Source: Bacteroidetes bacterium UBA4414 (GTDB lineage: Bacteria > Bacteroidota > Bacteroidia > Chitinophagales > Chitinophagaceae). From it: a stretch of 54,384 nt of DNA. The notes beneath the pieces were generated by a model, which worked only from the letters and a program-made list of their open reading frames with translations, was not told the DNA's origin and ran no database searches. The stretch's first letter is position 1. Every line of letters begins with the position of its first letter. Position numbers and translations under genes: made by a program. The stretch is from positions 26,028 to 80,411 of the forward strand of contig DGQM01000022.1 in assembly GCA_002389765.1 (NCBI GenBank), given 5' to 3'. Shown here piece after piece: positions 41,198-50,186 of the stretch.

Positions 41198-43483
41198 ATG
41201 AAAAAATACCTAAACCTATTTTTGTTGTCGGTAATACTGGCAGCATTCAACACACGTTCATTGGCTAACGGAGTGCTCGGTGGTGAGCTATTGTATGAAT
41301 GGATTTCAGATTCCACATACAGATTTATCTACAAACACACTTACGGATGCCCTGGAGACACTGCTCCGCTCACAATGCCTTTGTGCATCAAAAACCCATG
41401 TAACAATAGTGGCGTTACACTTACGATGACAAGAATCCCTGTGTCTAACGGTGGCACACTGAATTCAGGAACAGCTGTAGGATGTTCAAGCACCAAAACA
41501 TCGTGCGACAGCATAGGTGCAGTATTGCCCGGCTTTAAAGAACAATGGTATGCAATAATATACACCTTACCTTCCCGATGCAATGCTTGGAAAGCATTTA
41601 CCTATGCGGGCAATAGGATGGCTGCAACTAACATACAAAATGCATCATCTGGCAGGTTATATGCAGAGTGTACGTTCAACAATACCGGCAGCTATCAGGG
41701 CAACTCATCATCTTACTTTACTCTAAAGCCGTATGCATTGCTGATGCAAAACAATCCGTTTATATTCAATAACGGTGCAGTAGACCCTAACGGAGACTCC
41801 GTTGTTACAGAGGTAATCACTCCTAAAACAGGTGTTTCGTCATGCACAGATACGGCTACAAACGTATTACTCACTTCCGGTTCTCCAGCAATATCAATAC
41901 CCATCAACCCATTCCAAACAAACAATACATTTACACTCAATACACTAAACGGGCAAACTTCGTTTACACCAACACAATCCGGATATAATATTGTAACCTA
42001 TAGAATTAAAGAATACAGAAACGGCGTACTGCTTGGTAGCATAACAAGGGATGTTTGCTTTTATGTTTTCCCAACAGGGACAAGTAGCACCATCTCAGCA
42101 GATTTATTTAATGCAATTGACACCAACTGTACTCCGTCAGGCTCTACGGCAGCACCATTAGGCGGTTCTCCTATTCAGGGTTGCGCAGGCCAACGTCTCG
42201 ATTTCTGTTTTTACATAAAGTCTGCAGATACGGATGCTATTCTCAGGGTAATAGATAACCTTGCGCTTAACATACCCGGTGCTACCATTACATATATAAA
42301 TCAACTATCTGATTCCGTAAGAGGTAAATTTTCATGGCTTCCCGGCATAAATGATTTTGGAACAAGAATATTCACACTGACAGTAATAGATTCGACATGC
42401 AGGCCTCCGGGAATTATTTTATATAACAGTTATTCTGTACCACTGTATATACACCCGCGTACAAAAGCACCTGAAGATATGGCAATATGTGCCGGAGAAA
42501 CTACGATGCTAAGTGCATCAGGAGCGGGCAATTATCTATGGACCGTTCTTCCCGGAGGGTCAAGCGGCAGCCTTAGTTGCAATAACTGTACTAACCCTAT
42601 TGCATCGCCAACCGCAACAACAAGATATGCTGTAATCAGCCTGTCAAATACATTCTGCCCTAATATCAATAAAGACACAGTACTAGTCATTGTCAATTCT
42701 TATCAACCACCTACAGTTGCAACAGGAGACACTACAATATGCTTAGGCGAAACAACACCACTCTCAGCTACAGGTGCCGGCAACTATAAGTGGAATGTAC
42801 TAAACGGCACTACAGGTAGTCTTAGCTGCGATCAGTGCCCGAATCCTTGGGTTACACCATATACCAACACTACCTATGTAGTAAAATCATCCAATAGTTA
42901 TTGTGCTAATAGCACAGATACAGTAATCGTCTCTGTTGTTCAAAAAGCACCAAGCTACCCAACTGTTAGTGCCAGTTCCACATTCTTGAACTATGCAATT
43001 AAAAACTACCCGATAACATTCACTGCTGTTGCAAAATCTTGTGATAGTCCGGCATACCAATGGGTACTTAACGGAACAGATGTACCGGGTGCAAATACTG
43101 CCACCTGGAATACGGTACTAAATACACCTAATGCAGCTGTATATTGCAAAATGACCTGTGCTGATAGGTGTGCAATTAACAAAATTCAATACAGCAATAC
43201 GATACATCTGATAGTTGCAAACAACGTTGACGAAATCAAAAATCAGAGAAATATTCAGATATACCCCAACCCAAGTACAGGTAACATAACCATCAATCTC
43301 ATCAATGCACCTTCTCAAACATACAGACTCGAAATACTTAATACAATTGGTCAATCAGTATACCTTGACAAATACTTTCATTTAGACGTAAACACTCCAA
43401 AACAAATAAATCTGCAACAGCTATCCACCGGCATTTATACCCTTATGCTGAACGGGATACCATATAAGATAGCATTAAACTAA
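41198..43483 (+). CDS. T9SS-secreted surface protein with tandem Ig-like repeats
   Basis: 761 residues. A signal peptide (YLNLFLLSVILAAFNTRSLA) is followed by a large Cys-containing region (about 25-420) of a type common in Bacteroidota surface proteins (GGELLYEWISDSTYRFIY). Two tandem modules follow at about 423-500 and 504-585; both contain ICxGETTxLSAxGAGNYxW and GSLSCxxC. The C-terminal 75 residues (IQIYPNPSTGNITINL, LSTGIYTLML) are a type A sorting domain that directs export by the type IX system. An adhesive or structural surface role is likely. It shares a bidirectional terminator with the next gene. Confidence 0.88.
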   Translation: MKKYLNLFLLSVILAAFNTRSLANGVLGGELLYEWISDSTYRFIYKHTYGCPGDTAPLTMPLCIKNPCNNSGVTLTMTRIPVSNGGTLNSGTAVGCSSTKTSCDSIGAVLPGFKEQWYAIIYTLPSRCNAWKAFTYAGNRMAATNIQNASSGRLYAECTFNNTGSYQGNSSSYFTLKPYALLMQNNPFIFNNGAVDPNGDSVVTEVITPKTGVSSCTDTATNVLLTSGSPAISIPINPFQTNNTFTLNTLNGQTSFTPTQSGYNIVTYRIKEYRNGVLLGSITRDVCFYVFPTGTSSTISADLFNAIDTNCTPSGSTAAPLGGSPIQGCAGQRLDFCFYIKSADTDAILRVIDNLALNIPGATITYINQLSDSVRGKFSWLPGINDFGTRIFTLTVIDSTCRPPGIILYNSYSVPLYIHPRTKAPEDMAICAGETTMLSASGAGNYLWTVLPGGSSGSLSCNNCTNPIASPTATTRYAVISLSNTFCPNINKDTVLVIVNSYQPPTVATGDTTICLGETTPLSATGAGNYKWNVLNGTTGSLSCDQCPNPWVTPYTNTTYVVKSSNSYCANSTDTVIVSVVQKAPSYPTVSASSTFLNYAIKNYPITFTAVAKSCDSPAYQWVLNGTDVPGANTATWNTVLNTPNAAVYCKMTCADRCAINKIQYSNTIHLIVANNVDEIKNQRNIQIYPNPSTGNITINLINAPSQTYRLEILNTIGQSVYLDKYFHLDVNTPKQINLQQLSTGIYTLMLNGIPYKIALN

Positions 43484-43500
43484 CCTTAATGCTATTTAAT

Positions 43501-43529
43501 AAAAAAGCCGGCATACTGCCGGCTTTTTT
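43501..43529. terminator. Bidirectional terminator between convergent T9SS genes
   Basis: A perfect 13-bp stem AAAAAAGCCGGCA / TGCCGGCTTTTTT with a 3-nt loop. It has A/T runs on both sides and is 17 bp from each stop codon. Confidence 0.9.
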
Positions 43530-43545
43530 ATTAGTATCAAAGTTA

Positions 43546-45234
43546 TTATTGTTTCTGTATGCTGATGTTTTCAGTTTTACCATCAGTATCACTGATTTTC
43601 AGAATGTACATACCGTTTGCAATACTTCTGATATCAATGGTCATTTTAGTATCAGAAGATACATTCCATTGACTTAGTTTTTCGCCTAGCAGGTTGTACA
43701 AAACAGCTACACTGCCCTTTGTAACACCATCAATATTTAAATAATCCGTAACAGGGTTTGGATATACTTTATAACTATTAGCAACCGTCGTGTTCTTAAT
43801 ACTTGTTGCGTAAGGGAATACTACGTTTGATGAAATAACATCGTAGGCTGTTGATTTGCTAGGCGCACAACCACCACCTGGCACAACAATATCTAAGCGA
43901 TAAGCAACGCCTGTACCTGAAGGTGTCAACGTGTACGTGGTAACAGTTGAACCGAGTGTTGCAACAGGCGTAAATGGACCGCTAGAGACACTTTCCATCA
44001 GGATGGCATTTGTAAATGGTCTGCCCTCATACAAATTCCAGTTGAGTGTTACACTGCCACCGGTACCTAAAGTTGAAGTAATTAATACTGTACGATGTGC
44101 TTTTACATTTGTATCTGTTACAGGCACTTCTGTACCGCAAGAGTCCTCAACTGTCAGTTTGTATCGATAGCTGGCTGTGTTCGGCGAAGATGTAGCATCT
44201 ATGTAAGTGCTGAAAATATTGGCTGCCTGAGTACCCAATAAAGTATACACACCCGGTGATGATGTTTCTCTATATATTTTATAGGTCTTAGCATACCCAA
44301 GGCCGGTTTTCTCCCAAACTATTTTGTTTTTGTTTGTGGCAGAATCGCGTGTCACAACACAAATAGGAGCAATAACTGGCGGTGGGCAACTATACCTCAA
44401 TTTAGGTGATTGTATTGCGTTCATTATTGCTCTGTCACCCGTTAATGTACCGTCTTTTTGAACCAATGCTATAAGTGATATTTTATTAATATCGTAACCT
44501 GCCGGCACTGTGTACGTAAATGATTTAGTAACTGTAGTAGCAGGCAAAGGATTGGTAACAGCAAATTGCCCCCAAGCACCGCCAAGCATAGCTCGTTGCA
44601 CTTGCCTATGTTTGAAACCTGTAATAGGATTACCAGCACCAAAGAACATATGGCCTGTAACCGTATTGTAATAGTTAAATTGGTCATAACCGGAACCGGT
44701 ACCCGTAACGCTGTCTTCTACAACATAAACATTGAAATTATAATCTCCTGTAAGCGTATCTAATGATGTACCCGTAACATTTGCTGTGATGACACGAGTT
44801 GCTTTGTTTACATAATAGGTCATTGAAACATCATACTTTGCAGGGGCTGTCAACCTTTGAGTTATAGCAGCATTATAATTAGCTCGGCCAACAATAACTG
44901 TAGAACCGGCAGCAGGATTGATGGTTCTATCTATACTACCTGTAGGATAAGCTGTAACATTAAGAGTAGTCGCCCACATATTACTCTCGTTAGTACCCAT
45001 GCTATCCGGGTAGCCTGTACCCGGTTTCATATGATTTTGTACAACAATTGCTCGGGGATAGGTTGATTTAATAGTCTCTAAAAAATAGGTATTATCTGTT
45101 TCATATTGCACAAGTGCTGCACCTGTTGCTTCAACTAGTACATATTTATTTCCTGCGGTAGATACTGTTGTTTGGGAGAAAGCAGTTGAGCTAGCAGCTA
45201 ATAGCAATAATAGAGATGTGAAATTCTTCTTCAT
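43546..45234 (-). CDS. Omp28-like T9SS cargo protein without the CxxC motif
   Basis: 562 residues. Signal peptide FTSLLLLLAASSTAFSQ. The next 250 residues follow the Omp28 pattern: KYVLVEATGAALVQYETD, then AIVVQNHMKPG, TAYPTGSIDRT, a beta-sandwich part and VYVVEDSVTG. In Omp28 the first motif is usually EEFTGxxCxxCP with a thioredoxin-like Cys pair; here both Cys are missing. Fibronectin-like segments occupy about 290-470 (KIVWEKTGLGYAKTYKIY). The end (YKVYPNPVTDYLNIDG, IANGMYILKIS) is a type A sorting domain for T9SS export. The role at the cell surface is unknown. Confidence 0.85.
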   Translation of the reverse strand: MKKNFTSLLLLLAASSTAFSQTTVSTAGNKYVLVEATGAALVQYETDNTYFLETIKSTYPRAIVVQNHMKPGTGYPDSMGTNESNMWATTLNVTAYPTGSIDRTINPAAGSTVIVGRANYNAAITQRLTAPAKYDVSMTYYVNKATRVITANVTGTSLDTLTGDYNFNVYVVEDSVTGTGSGYDQFNYYNTVTGHMFFGAGNPITGFKHRQVQRAMLGGAWGQFAVTNPLPATTVTKSFTYTVPAGYDINKISLIALVQKDGTLTGDRAIMNAIQSPKLRYSCPPPVIAPICVVTRDSATNKNKIVWEKTGLGYAKTYKIYRETSSPGVYTLLGTQAANIFSTYIDATSSPNTASYRYKLTVEDSCGTEVPVTDTNVKAHRTVLITSTLGTGGSVTLNWNLYEGRPFTNAILMESVSSGPFTPVATLGSTVTTYTLTPSGTGVAYRLDIVVPGGGCAPSKSTAYDVISSNVVFPYATSIKNTTVANSYKVYPNPVTDYLNIDGVTKGSVAVLYNLLGEKLSQWNVSSDTKMTIDIRSIANGMYILKISDTDGKTENISIQKQ

Positions 45235-45579
45235 AAGCGGTTATTTTAGGTTAAGCGATATCTAAAAATACTAAATAACACATTGTAAAACATCAACTTA
45301 ATGAGAGAATTACAAATATAATTTTACATGTATATTTTTATTAACCAACAGGTAATAATTAATACTTTTATTGTATACATATAATTAATGTTGTTTACTA
45401 AAAAAATTTACAACATACTGTTTAAAGAACTATCAAAACCGCGACAACAAATACTGATAAATCCTGCATGACATGAAAAGTTGTAAAAAGAAGCTAAATA
45501 ATCACTGTTTCATTTAGTTAAAGGTGTAATCAATCCCTTATTCGGCTTATCTTGCAGGCTGATTTACAGGAACAAAAGA
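45235..45579. other. Divergent intergenic region upstream of metG
   Basis: 345 bp, AT-rich, no gene or RNA recognised. A minus-strand TATATTTG (45313-45320) is a likely -7 box for the Omp28-like gene (leader about 75 nt), with TTG 25 bp upstream. On the metG side only a near match (TATCTTGC near 45549) is seen. Confidence 0.5.
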
Positions 45580-47676
45580 ATGGATTATAAAAGGATATTA
45601 GTTACGGCAGCATTACCATACGCCAATGGCCCTGTTCACATAGGCCATCTGGCGGGTTGTTTCCTGCCTTCAGATATATATGTACGCTACCAGAGAGCTC
45701 AGAAAAGAGATGTAAAGTTTGTATGCGGTAGCGATGAACACGGCGTGCCTATTACCATACGTGCCATGAAGGAAGGTATCACACCACAACAGGTTGTAGA
45801 TAAATACCATGCCATCATCAAAGACAGCTTTGAACAGATGGGCATTTCTTTCGATATCTATTCGCGTACCAGCAACAAAACTCACCATGAGACTGCACAG
45901 GCTTTCTTCAAAAAGCTGTATGACGATGGTGTGTTTGAAGAAAAAGAAAGCGAACAATACTACGACGAGGAAGCAAAGGTATTCCTTGCCGACCGTTATA
46001 TAGTGGGTACATGCCCTGTATGTAGCAATGACAATGCCTATGGCGACCAGTGCGAAAAATGTGGTACATCACTTTCTCCTGAGCAGTTGATAAACCCACG
46101 CAGTGCACTCAGCAATGCAACACCTGTTAAGCGCAGCACCAAACACTGGTACTTCCCGCTGAATAAGTATGAGCAATGGCTGAAAGAATGGATTGTAGAA
46201 GGCAAGAAAGATGAATGGAAAGCTAATGTATACGGCCAATGTAAAAGCTGGCTGGATAGTGGTCTGTTTCCGCGTGCTATGACGCGCGATAGCAATTGGG
46301 GTGTGCCTGTACCTATAGAAGGTGCGGAAGGCAAAGTGATGTATGTATGGTTTGATGCACCTATTGGTTATATCAGCGCTACCAAAGAGCTGACACCGAT
46401 GTGGAGCGACTACTGGCAGAAAGAAGATACCAAACTGGTACACTTTATTGGCAAGGACAATATCGTGTTCCACTGCATTATCTTCCCTGCTATGTTGAAG
46501 GCGCACGGAGGTTTTGTATTGCCTGATAATGTGCCTGCCAACGAGTTCCTGAATATTGAAGGTGATAAAGTATCCACATCGCGCAACTGGGCGGTTTGGG
46601 TACACGAATACATCAAAGACTTCCCTGAGCAACAGGATGTGCTGCGCTATGTACTGTGCGCAAACGCTCCTGAAACAAAGGACAACGATTTTACCTGGAA
46701 AGATTTCCAAGACAGAACCAATAACGAACTGGTATCTGTATTCGGAAACTTCATCAACCGCGCATTTGTGTTGATGCACAAACTGTGTAGTGGTAAAGTA
46801 CCAAAGCTGCACGAAGATGTGATGGACGATGCCGACAGGGCTTTGATTGAAGAGATACAGAAATCTAAGGCTGCGGTAGAAAGCGCTATTGAAGGTTACA
46901 AATTCCGCGATGCACTGTACGAAGTTATAGACCTTGCCCGTAAAGGCAACAAGTACATGCAGGATAAAGAGCCATGGATAGTTGCAAAAACACTGGCTGA
47001 AAATCCTGACAACCAAAAGTTAATAGACAATTGCCTGCATATATGCCTGCAGCTAACTGCTAACCTTGCCATACTGGCTAATCCTTTCCTGCCTTTCACA
47101 GCCAAGAAGCTATGCGGTATGATGAAAGTTGTTGACCGTATGCTGGAATGGGAAAATGCAGGTAAAATGAACCTGTTGAATGTTGGCTATCCGCTGAAAG
47201 CACCTGAACTGCTGTTCCGCAAGATAGAAGATGATGAAATAAAAGCACAGGTTGAAAAACTGCATGCTAATCTGGTAAAAACACAACAGCCACAAGTGCA
47301 ACAAAACGCAACAACTGAAACAGAAGAAGCTGCTATACCTGCTCAAAAGCCGGAAATAACCATTGACGATTTTGCTAAGATAGACCTGCGCGCAGGCACT
47401 ATCCTCCATGCAGAGAAGGTTGAGAAAGCAGACAAGCTACTAAAGTTGGAAATAGATCTGGGTTACGAAAAACGCACTGTGCTTTCGGGCATTGCTATGC
47501 ACTTCAGCCCGGAAGATATAATAGGTAAACGTGTAACAGTTGTCGCTAACCTTGCTCCACGCAAAATGAGAGGCATTGAAAGCAAAGGCATGATACTGAT
47601 GGCGCAAAACGAAGAAGGAAAGCTTATTTTCGTAGCACCTACAGATGCCGCCATGAACGGCAGCGAAGTGAAGTAA
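45580..47676 (+). CDS. metG: Methionyl-tRNA synthetase with C-terminal tRNA-binding domain
   Basis: 698 residues. The class I catalytic domain has PYANGPVHIGHLAG (HIGH at 20-23) and the second signature as KVSTSRNW, the non-KMSKS form normal for this branch of MetRS. A zinc knob lies between: CPVCSND and DQCEKCG. The anticodon-binding helical domain occupies about 400-550. A Trbp111/EMAP-like OB-fold follows (about 600-698: DFAKIDLRAGTILHAEKV, GIAMHFSPEDIIGKRV) after a Gln/Thr-rich linker. The enzyme charges tRNA-Met. The next gene starts 30 bp downstream. Confidence 0.98.
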   Translation: MDYKRILVTAALPYANGPVHIGHLAGCFLPSDIYVRYQRAQKRDVKFVCGSDEHGVPITIRAMKEGITPQQVVDKYHAIIKDSFEQMGISFDIYSRTSNKTHHETAQAFFKKLYDDGVFEEKESEQYYDEEAKVFLADRYIVGTCPVCSNDNAYGDQCEKCGTSLSPEQLINPRSALSNATPVKRSTKHWYFPLNKYEQWLKEWIVEGKKDEWKANVYGQCKSWLDSGLFPRAMTRDSNWGVPVPIEGAEGKVMYVWFDAPIGYISATKELTPMWSDYWQKEDTKLVHFIGKDNIVFHCIIFPAMLKAHGGFVLPDNVPANEFLNIEGDKVSTSRNWAVWVHEYIKDFPEQQDVLRYVLCANAPETKDNDFTWKDFQDRTNNELVSVFGNFINRAFVLMHKLCSGKVPKLHEDVMDDADRALIEEIQKSKAAVESAIEGYKFRDALYEVIDLARKGNKYMQDKEPWIVAKTLAENPDNQKLIDNCLHICLQLTANLAILANPFLPFTAKKLCGMMKVVDRMLEWENAGKMNLLNVGYPLKAPELLFRKIEDDEIKAQVEKLHANLVKTQQPQVQQNATTETEEAAIPAQKPEITIDDFAKIDLRAGTILHAEKVEKADKLLKLEIDLGYEKRTVLSGIAMHFSPEDIIGKRVTVVANLAPRKMRGIESKGMILMAQNEEGKLIFVAPTDAAMNGSEVK

Positions 47677-47706
47677 TAAACGTACGAACGTATCATAACA
47701 TCACAA

Positions 47707-49038
47707 ATGAAAAAGAAAACACTCTGGTGGATAATAGGTGGCGGTATAGCCTTATTGATTATCATTATCATGATTGGTAAAGCCAACAGCGATAACGGTA
47801 CTAAAGTGGCTATAGAAAAAGCATCTCCGCATACCATTACAGAAACCGTTACAGCCAGTGGTAAGATATACCCCGAAACGGAGGTAAAAATTAGCCCTGA
47901 AGTAAGTGGTGAAATCATAGAGCTGAATGTAGAAGAAGGCGATAGTGTAAGCAAAGGTGAATTGATGGTACGCATCAACCCTGCTATCTATAGTTCCATC
48001 GTTACCCAGTCTGAGGCTAATGTAGAAGAAACACGTGCACGTGCAGCCAACTCATCTGAAATGATGGAACAGGCAAAGGCAAACTTCGAACAGGCAAAGA
48101 GCAACTATGAGCGCAACAAAAAGCTATATGAAGATAAGGTTATATCTGCTATGGAATATGAGCAGGTAAAAGCAAGTTATCTGAGTGCAAAAGCAAGCTA
48201 CGAAGCTTCTCGTGCCAGTGTATCGGGTGGTAAGTATAGCATTACCGCCGCAAGTGCAGGCTTATCTCAATCTCGGGAGAATCTGCGTAAGACAACTATC
48301 ATTGCTCCGCGTTCAGGCGTTGTATCTGCGCTGAATGTAAAACTTGGTGAGCGCGTAGTAGGAACCGCACAGATGGCAGGTACCGAAATGCTTACCATTG
48401 CAGACATGAGCCGTATTGAAGTACGTGTAGATGTAAGTGAAACAGATATTGCTAAAGTAAAAATTGGTGATACTACCATTATAGAAGCAGATGCTTATCG
48501 CAACCGCAAGTTTACAGGTGTAGTATCAAAAGTAGGTGTATCCAGCAAATCAGGTGCATCGCTTACAAGTACAGACCAGGTAACAAACTATACGGTTCAC
48601 ATCCTGATACTGCCATCCAGCTATGCAGATCTTGCTGCTAACTTGCAGAAAGGACGCTTCATCTTCAAACCTGGTATGAGTGCATCTGTAGAAATACAAA
48701 CACGCAAAGAAAGGAATATACTATCTGTACCGGTGAATGCAGTAACTACAAGAGACTGGGATGATAGTGTAAAGAACAAGAAAAAAGCTGATGGCTCAGA
48801 CAACGACATCCGCCAGGTAGTATTTGTGTACGACAGTAAAGACAAGAAAGTAAAAATCAGAGATGTAAAAACAGGTATTCAGGATAATGAATACATACAG
48901 ATAACAGAAGGACTGAAAGAAGGAGATGAAGTTGTTATTGCTCCGTATGGTGCTATAGCTCGCACGCTGAAAGACAAATCTTCTGTAACGGTGACAGACA
49001 AGGAAAAGCTCTTTGAAGCCAAGAAGGAAGAAGAATAA
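47707..49038 (+). CDS. MacA/HlyD-type periplasmic adaptor (efflux membrane fusion protein)
   Basis: 443 residues. An N-terminal membrane anchor (WWIIGGGIALLIIIIMIG) is followed by a lipoyl-like half motif (KISPEVSGEIIELNVEEGDSVSKGELM, seen as SPEVSGEIIELNVEEGD), a helical hairpin (about 105-185, ANFEQAKSNYERNKKLYED), the second lipoyl half (IIAPRSGVVSALNVKLGERVVG) and beta-barrel and membrane-proximal domains. Such adaptors link inner-membrane ABC or RND pumps to TolC-like channels. Neither partner lies next to it, so they must be elsewhere or the adaptor is shared. It is positioned between metG and gpsA. Confidence 0.93.
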   Translation: MKKKTLWWIIGGGIALLIIIIMIGKANSDNGTKVAIEKASPHTITETVTASGKIYPETEVKISPEVSGEIIELNVEEGDSVSKGELMVRINPAIYSSIVTQSEANVEETRARAANSSEMMEQAKANFEQAKSNYERNKKLYEDKVISAMEYEQVKASYLSAKASYEASRASVSGGKYSITAASAGLSQSRENLRKTTIIAPRSGVVSALNVKLGERVVGTAQMAGTEMLTIADMSRIEVRVDVSETDIAKVKIGDTTIIEADAYRNRKFTGVVSKVGVSSKSGASLTSTDQVTNYTVHILILPSSYADLAANLQKGRFIFKPGMSASVEIQTRKERNILSVPVNAVTTRDWDDSVKNKKKADGSDNDIRQVVFVYDSKDKKVKIRDVKTGIQDNEYIQITEGLKEGDEVVIAPYGAIARTLKDKSSVTVTDKEKLFEAKKEEE

Positions 49039-49093
49039 AAGCATAGCTTTTCTACAGACCTGTCACCATATTTATTAAATAAACTACACTGCA

Positions 49094-50116
49094 TTGGGGA
49101 ATCATACATTGGGCAATATAGGTATTGTTGGTAATGGAAGCTGGGGCACTGCCCTTGCTAAAATACTAACGGATAAAGGCACTCAGATACATTGGTGGGT
49201 ACGCAATACAAACGCCATGAACCATCTGAAAACGAGACAGCACAATCCGCAATACCTTACCTCTGTACGCTTTCTACCGGAAACTATCATACCTACAGAT
49301 AATCTGCTGGATGTTGTTAATAACTGTGATACACTTATTGTAGCTGTACCGTCTGCATACACACAGTCTGTACTGGAAAGTATTGATATCAATCTGCTGA
49401 AAGGCAAAAAGATAATATCTGCCATCAAAGGCATTTTGCCTGAAAGCAACCTACTTTTGAATGACTACTTGGCTACATATGAATGGTTCGATTTACAGAA
49501 TTATGTAGCTATTACAGGCCCTTGCCATGCAGAAGAGGTAGCACAGGAAAGGCTCTCTTACCTTACATTCTCGGGGCTTAATGACGAGCTGACAAGTTCA
49601 GTTGCTGAGGCATTTAAAAGTCCATACATATTCACTACTTACAACCATGATATATGGGGAGCACAGTTTGCGGCCGTGCTTAAAAACATATATGCGATAG
49701 GTGCTGGTATGGCACATGGCCTTGACTATGGCGATAACTTCCTGAGTGTGTACATCACCAACTGCTATCGCGAAATGTATCGCTTCCTGGAGGCACACTT
49801 TGATAAAGTACACCCATCCAATGAGAGACCGGATTTCCACACCAGTGCTTATTTGGGCGATTTACTAGTAACATGCTACTCCCTACACAGCCGCAACCGC
49901 ATGTTTGGCAACATGCTTGGCAAGGGCTACAGCGTTAAGAATGCACAACTGGAAATGAACATGGTAGCAGAAGGCTATTTTGCAGCAAGGGGTATGAATG
50001 AAATATCTAAGACACTGCACATAGAGCATCCTATTGCCAGTAGCATATATAAAGTGCTATGGTGCAATACCCCACCCGCTGAGATGTTTAGTGAGTTGGA
50101 ACATATGTTATCTTAA
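49094..50116 (+). CDS. gpsA: Glycerol-3-phosphate dehydrogenase [NAD(P)+]
   Basis: 340 residues. It reduces dihydroxyacetone phosphate to sn-glycerol-3-phosphate for phospholipid synthesis. N-terminal Rossmann motif IGIVGNGSWGTALAKIL, then LIVAVPSAYTQSVLE, KGKKIISAIKGILPES, the GPCHAEEVA stretch, and the catalytic Lys region QFAAVLKNIYAIGAG. LGDLLVTCYSLHSRNRMFG is the family signature. No ATG precedes the conserved start: the frame begins with TTG at 49094 or TTG at 49109 (LGNIGIVGNG). Which one is used cannot be decided. Confidence 0.95.
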   Translation: MGNHTLGNIGIVGNGSWGTALAKILTDKGTQIHWWVRNTNAMNHLKTRQHNPQYLTSVRFLPETIIPTDNLLDVVNNCDTLIVAVPSAYTQSVLESIDINLLKGKKIISAIKGILPESNLLLNDYLATYEWFDLQNYVAITGPCHAEEVAQERLSYLTFSGLNDELTSSVAEAFKSPYIFTTYNHDIWGAQFAAVLKNIYAIGAGMAHGLDYGDNFLSVYITNCYREMYRFLEAHFDKVHPSNERPDFHTSAYLGDLLVTCYSLHSRNRMFGNMLGKGYSVKNAQLEMNMVAEGYFAARGMNEISKTLHIEHPIASSIYKVLWCNTPPAEMFSELEHMLS

Positions 50117-50133
50117 TCTTTAAAACTTACTAT

Positions 50134-50168
50134 AATAATAAAGCCCCGATATACGGGGCTTTATTATT
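50134..50168. terminator. Bidirectional terminator between gpsA and the S46 peptidase gene
   Basis: A perfect 15-bp stem AATAATAAAGCCCCG / CGGGGCTTTATTATT with loop ATATA, placed between two convergent stops (50116 and 50187). Confidence 0.9.
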
Positions 50169-50186
50169 TCTTATCATGCAGATAAC

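Noticed and set aside
46561..46590. metG with KVSTS in place of KMSKS, considered as a defective active site
   Set aside because: The K-(V/I/F)-S-(T/K)-S form is normal for many bacterial MetRS proteins and all other motifs are intact.
46069..47016. 315-codon minus-strand frame opposite metG
   Set aside because: Shadow of metG; the sense frame contains all conserved MetRS motifs.
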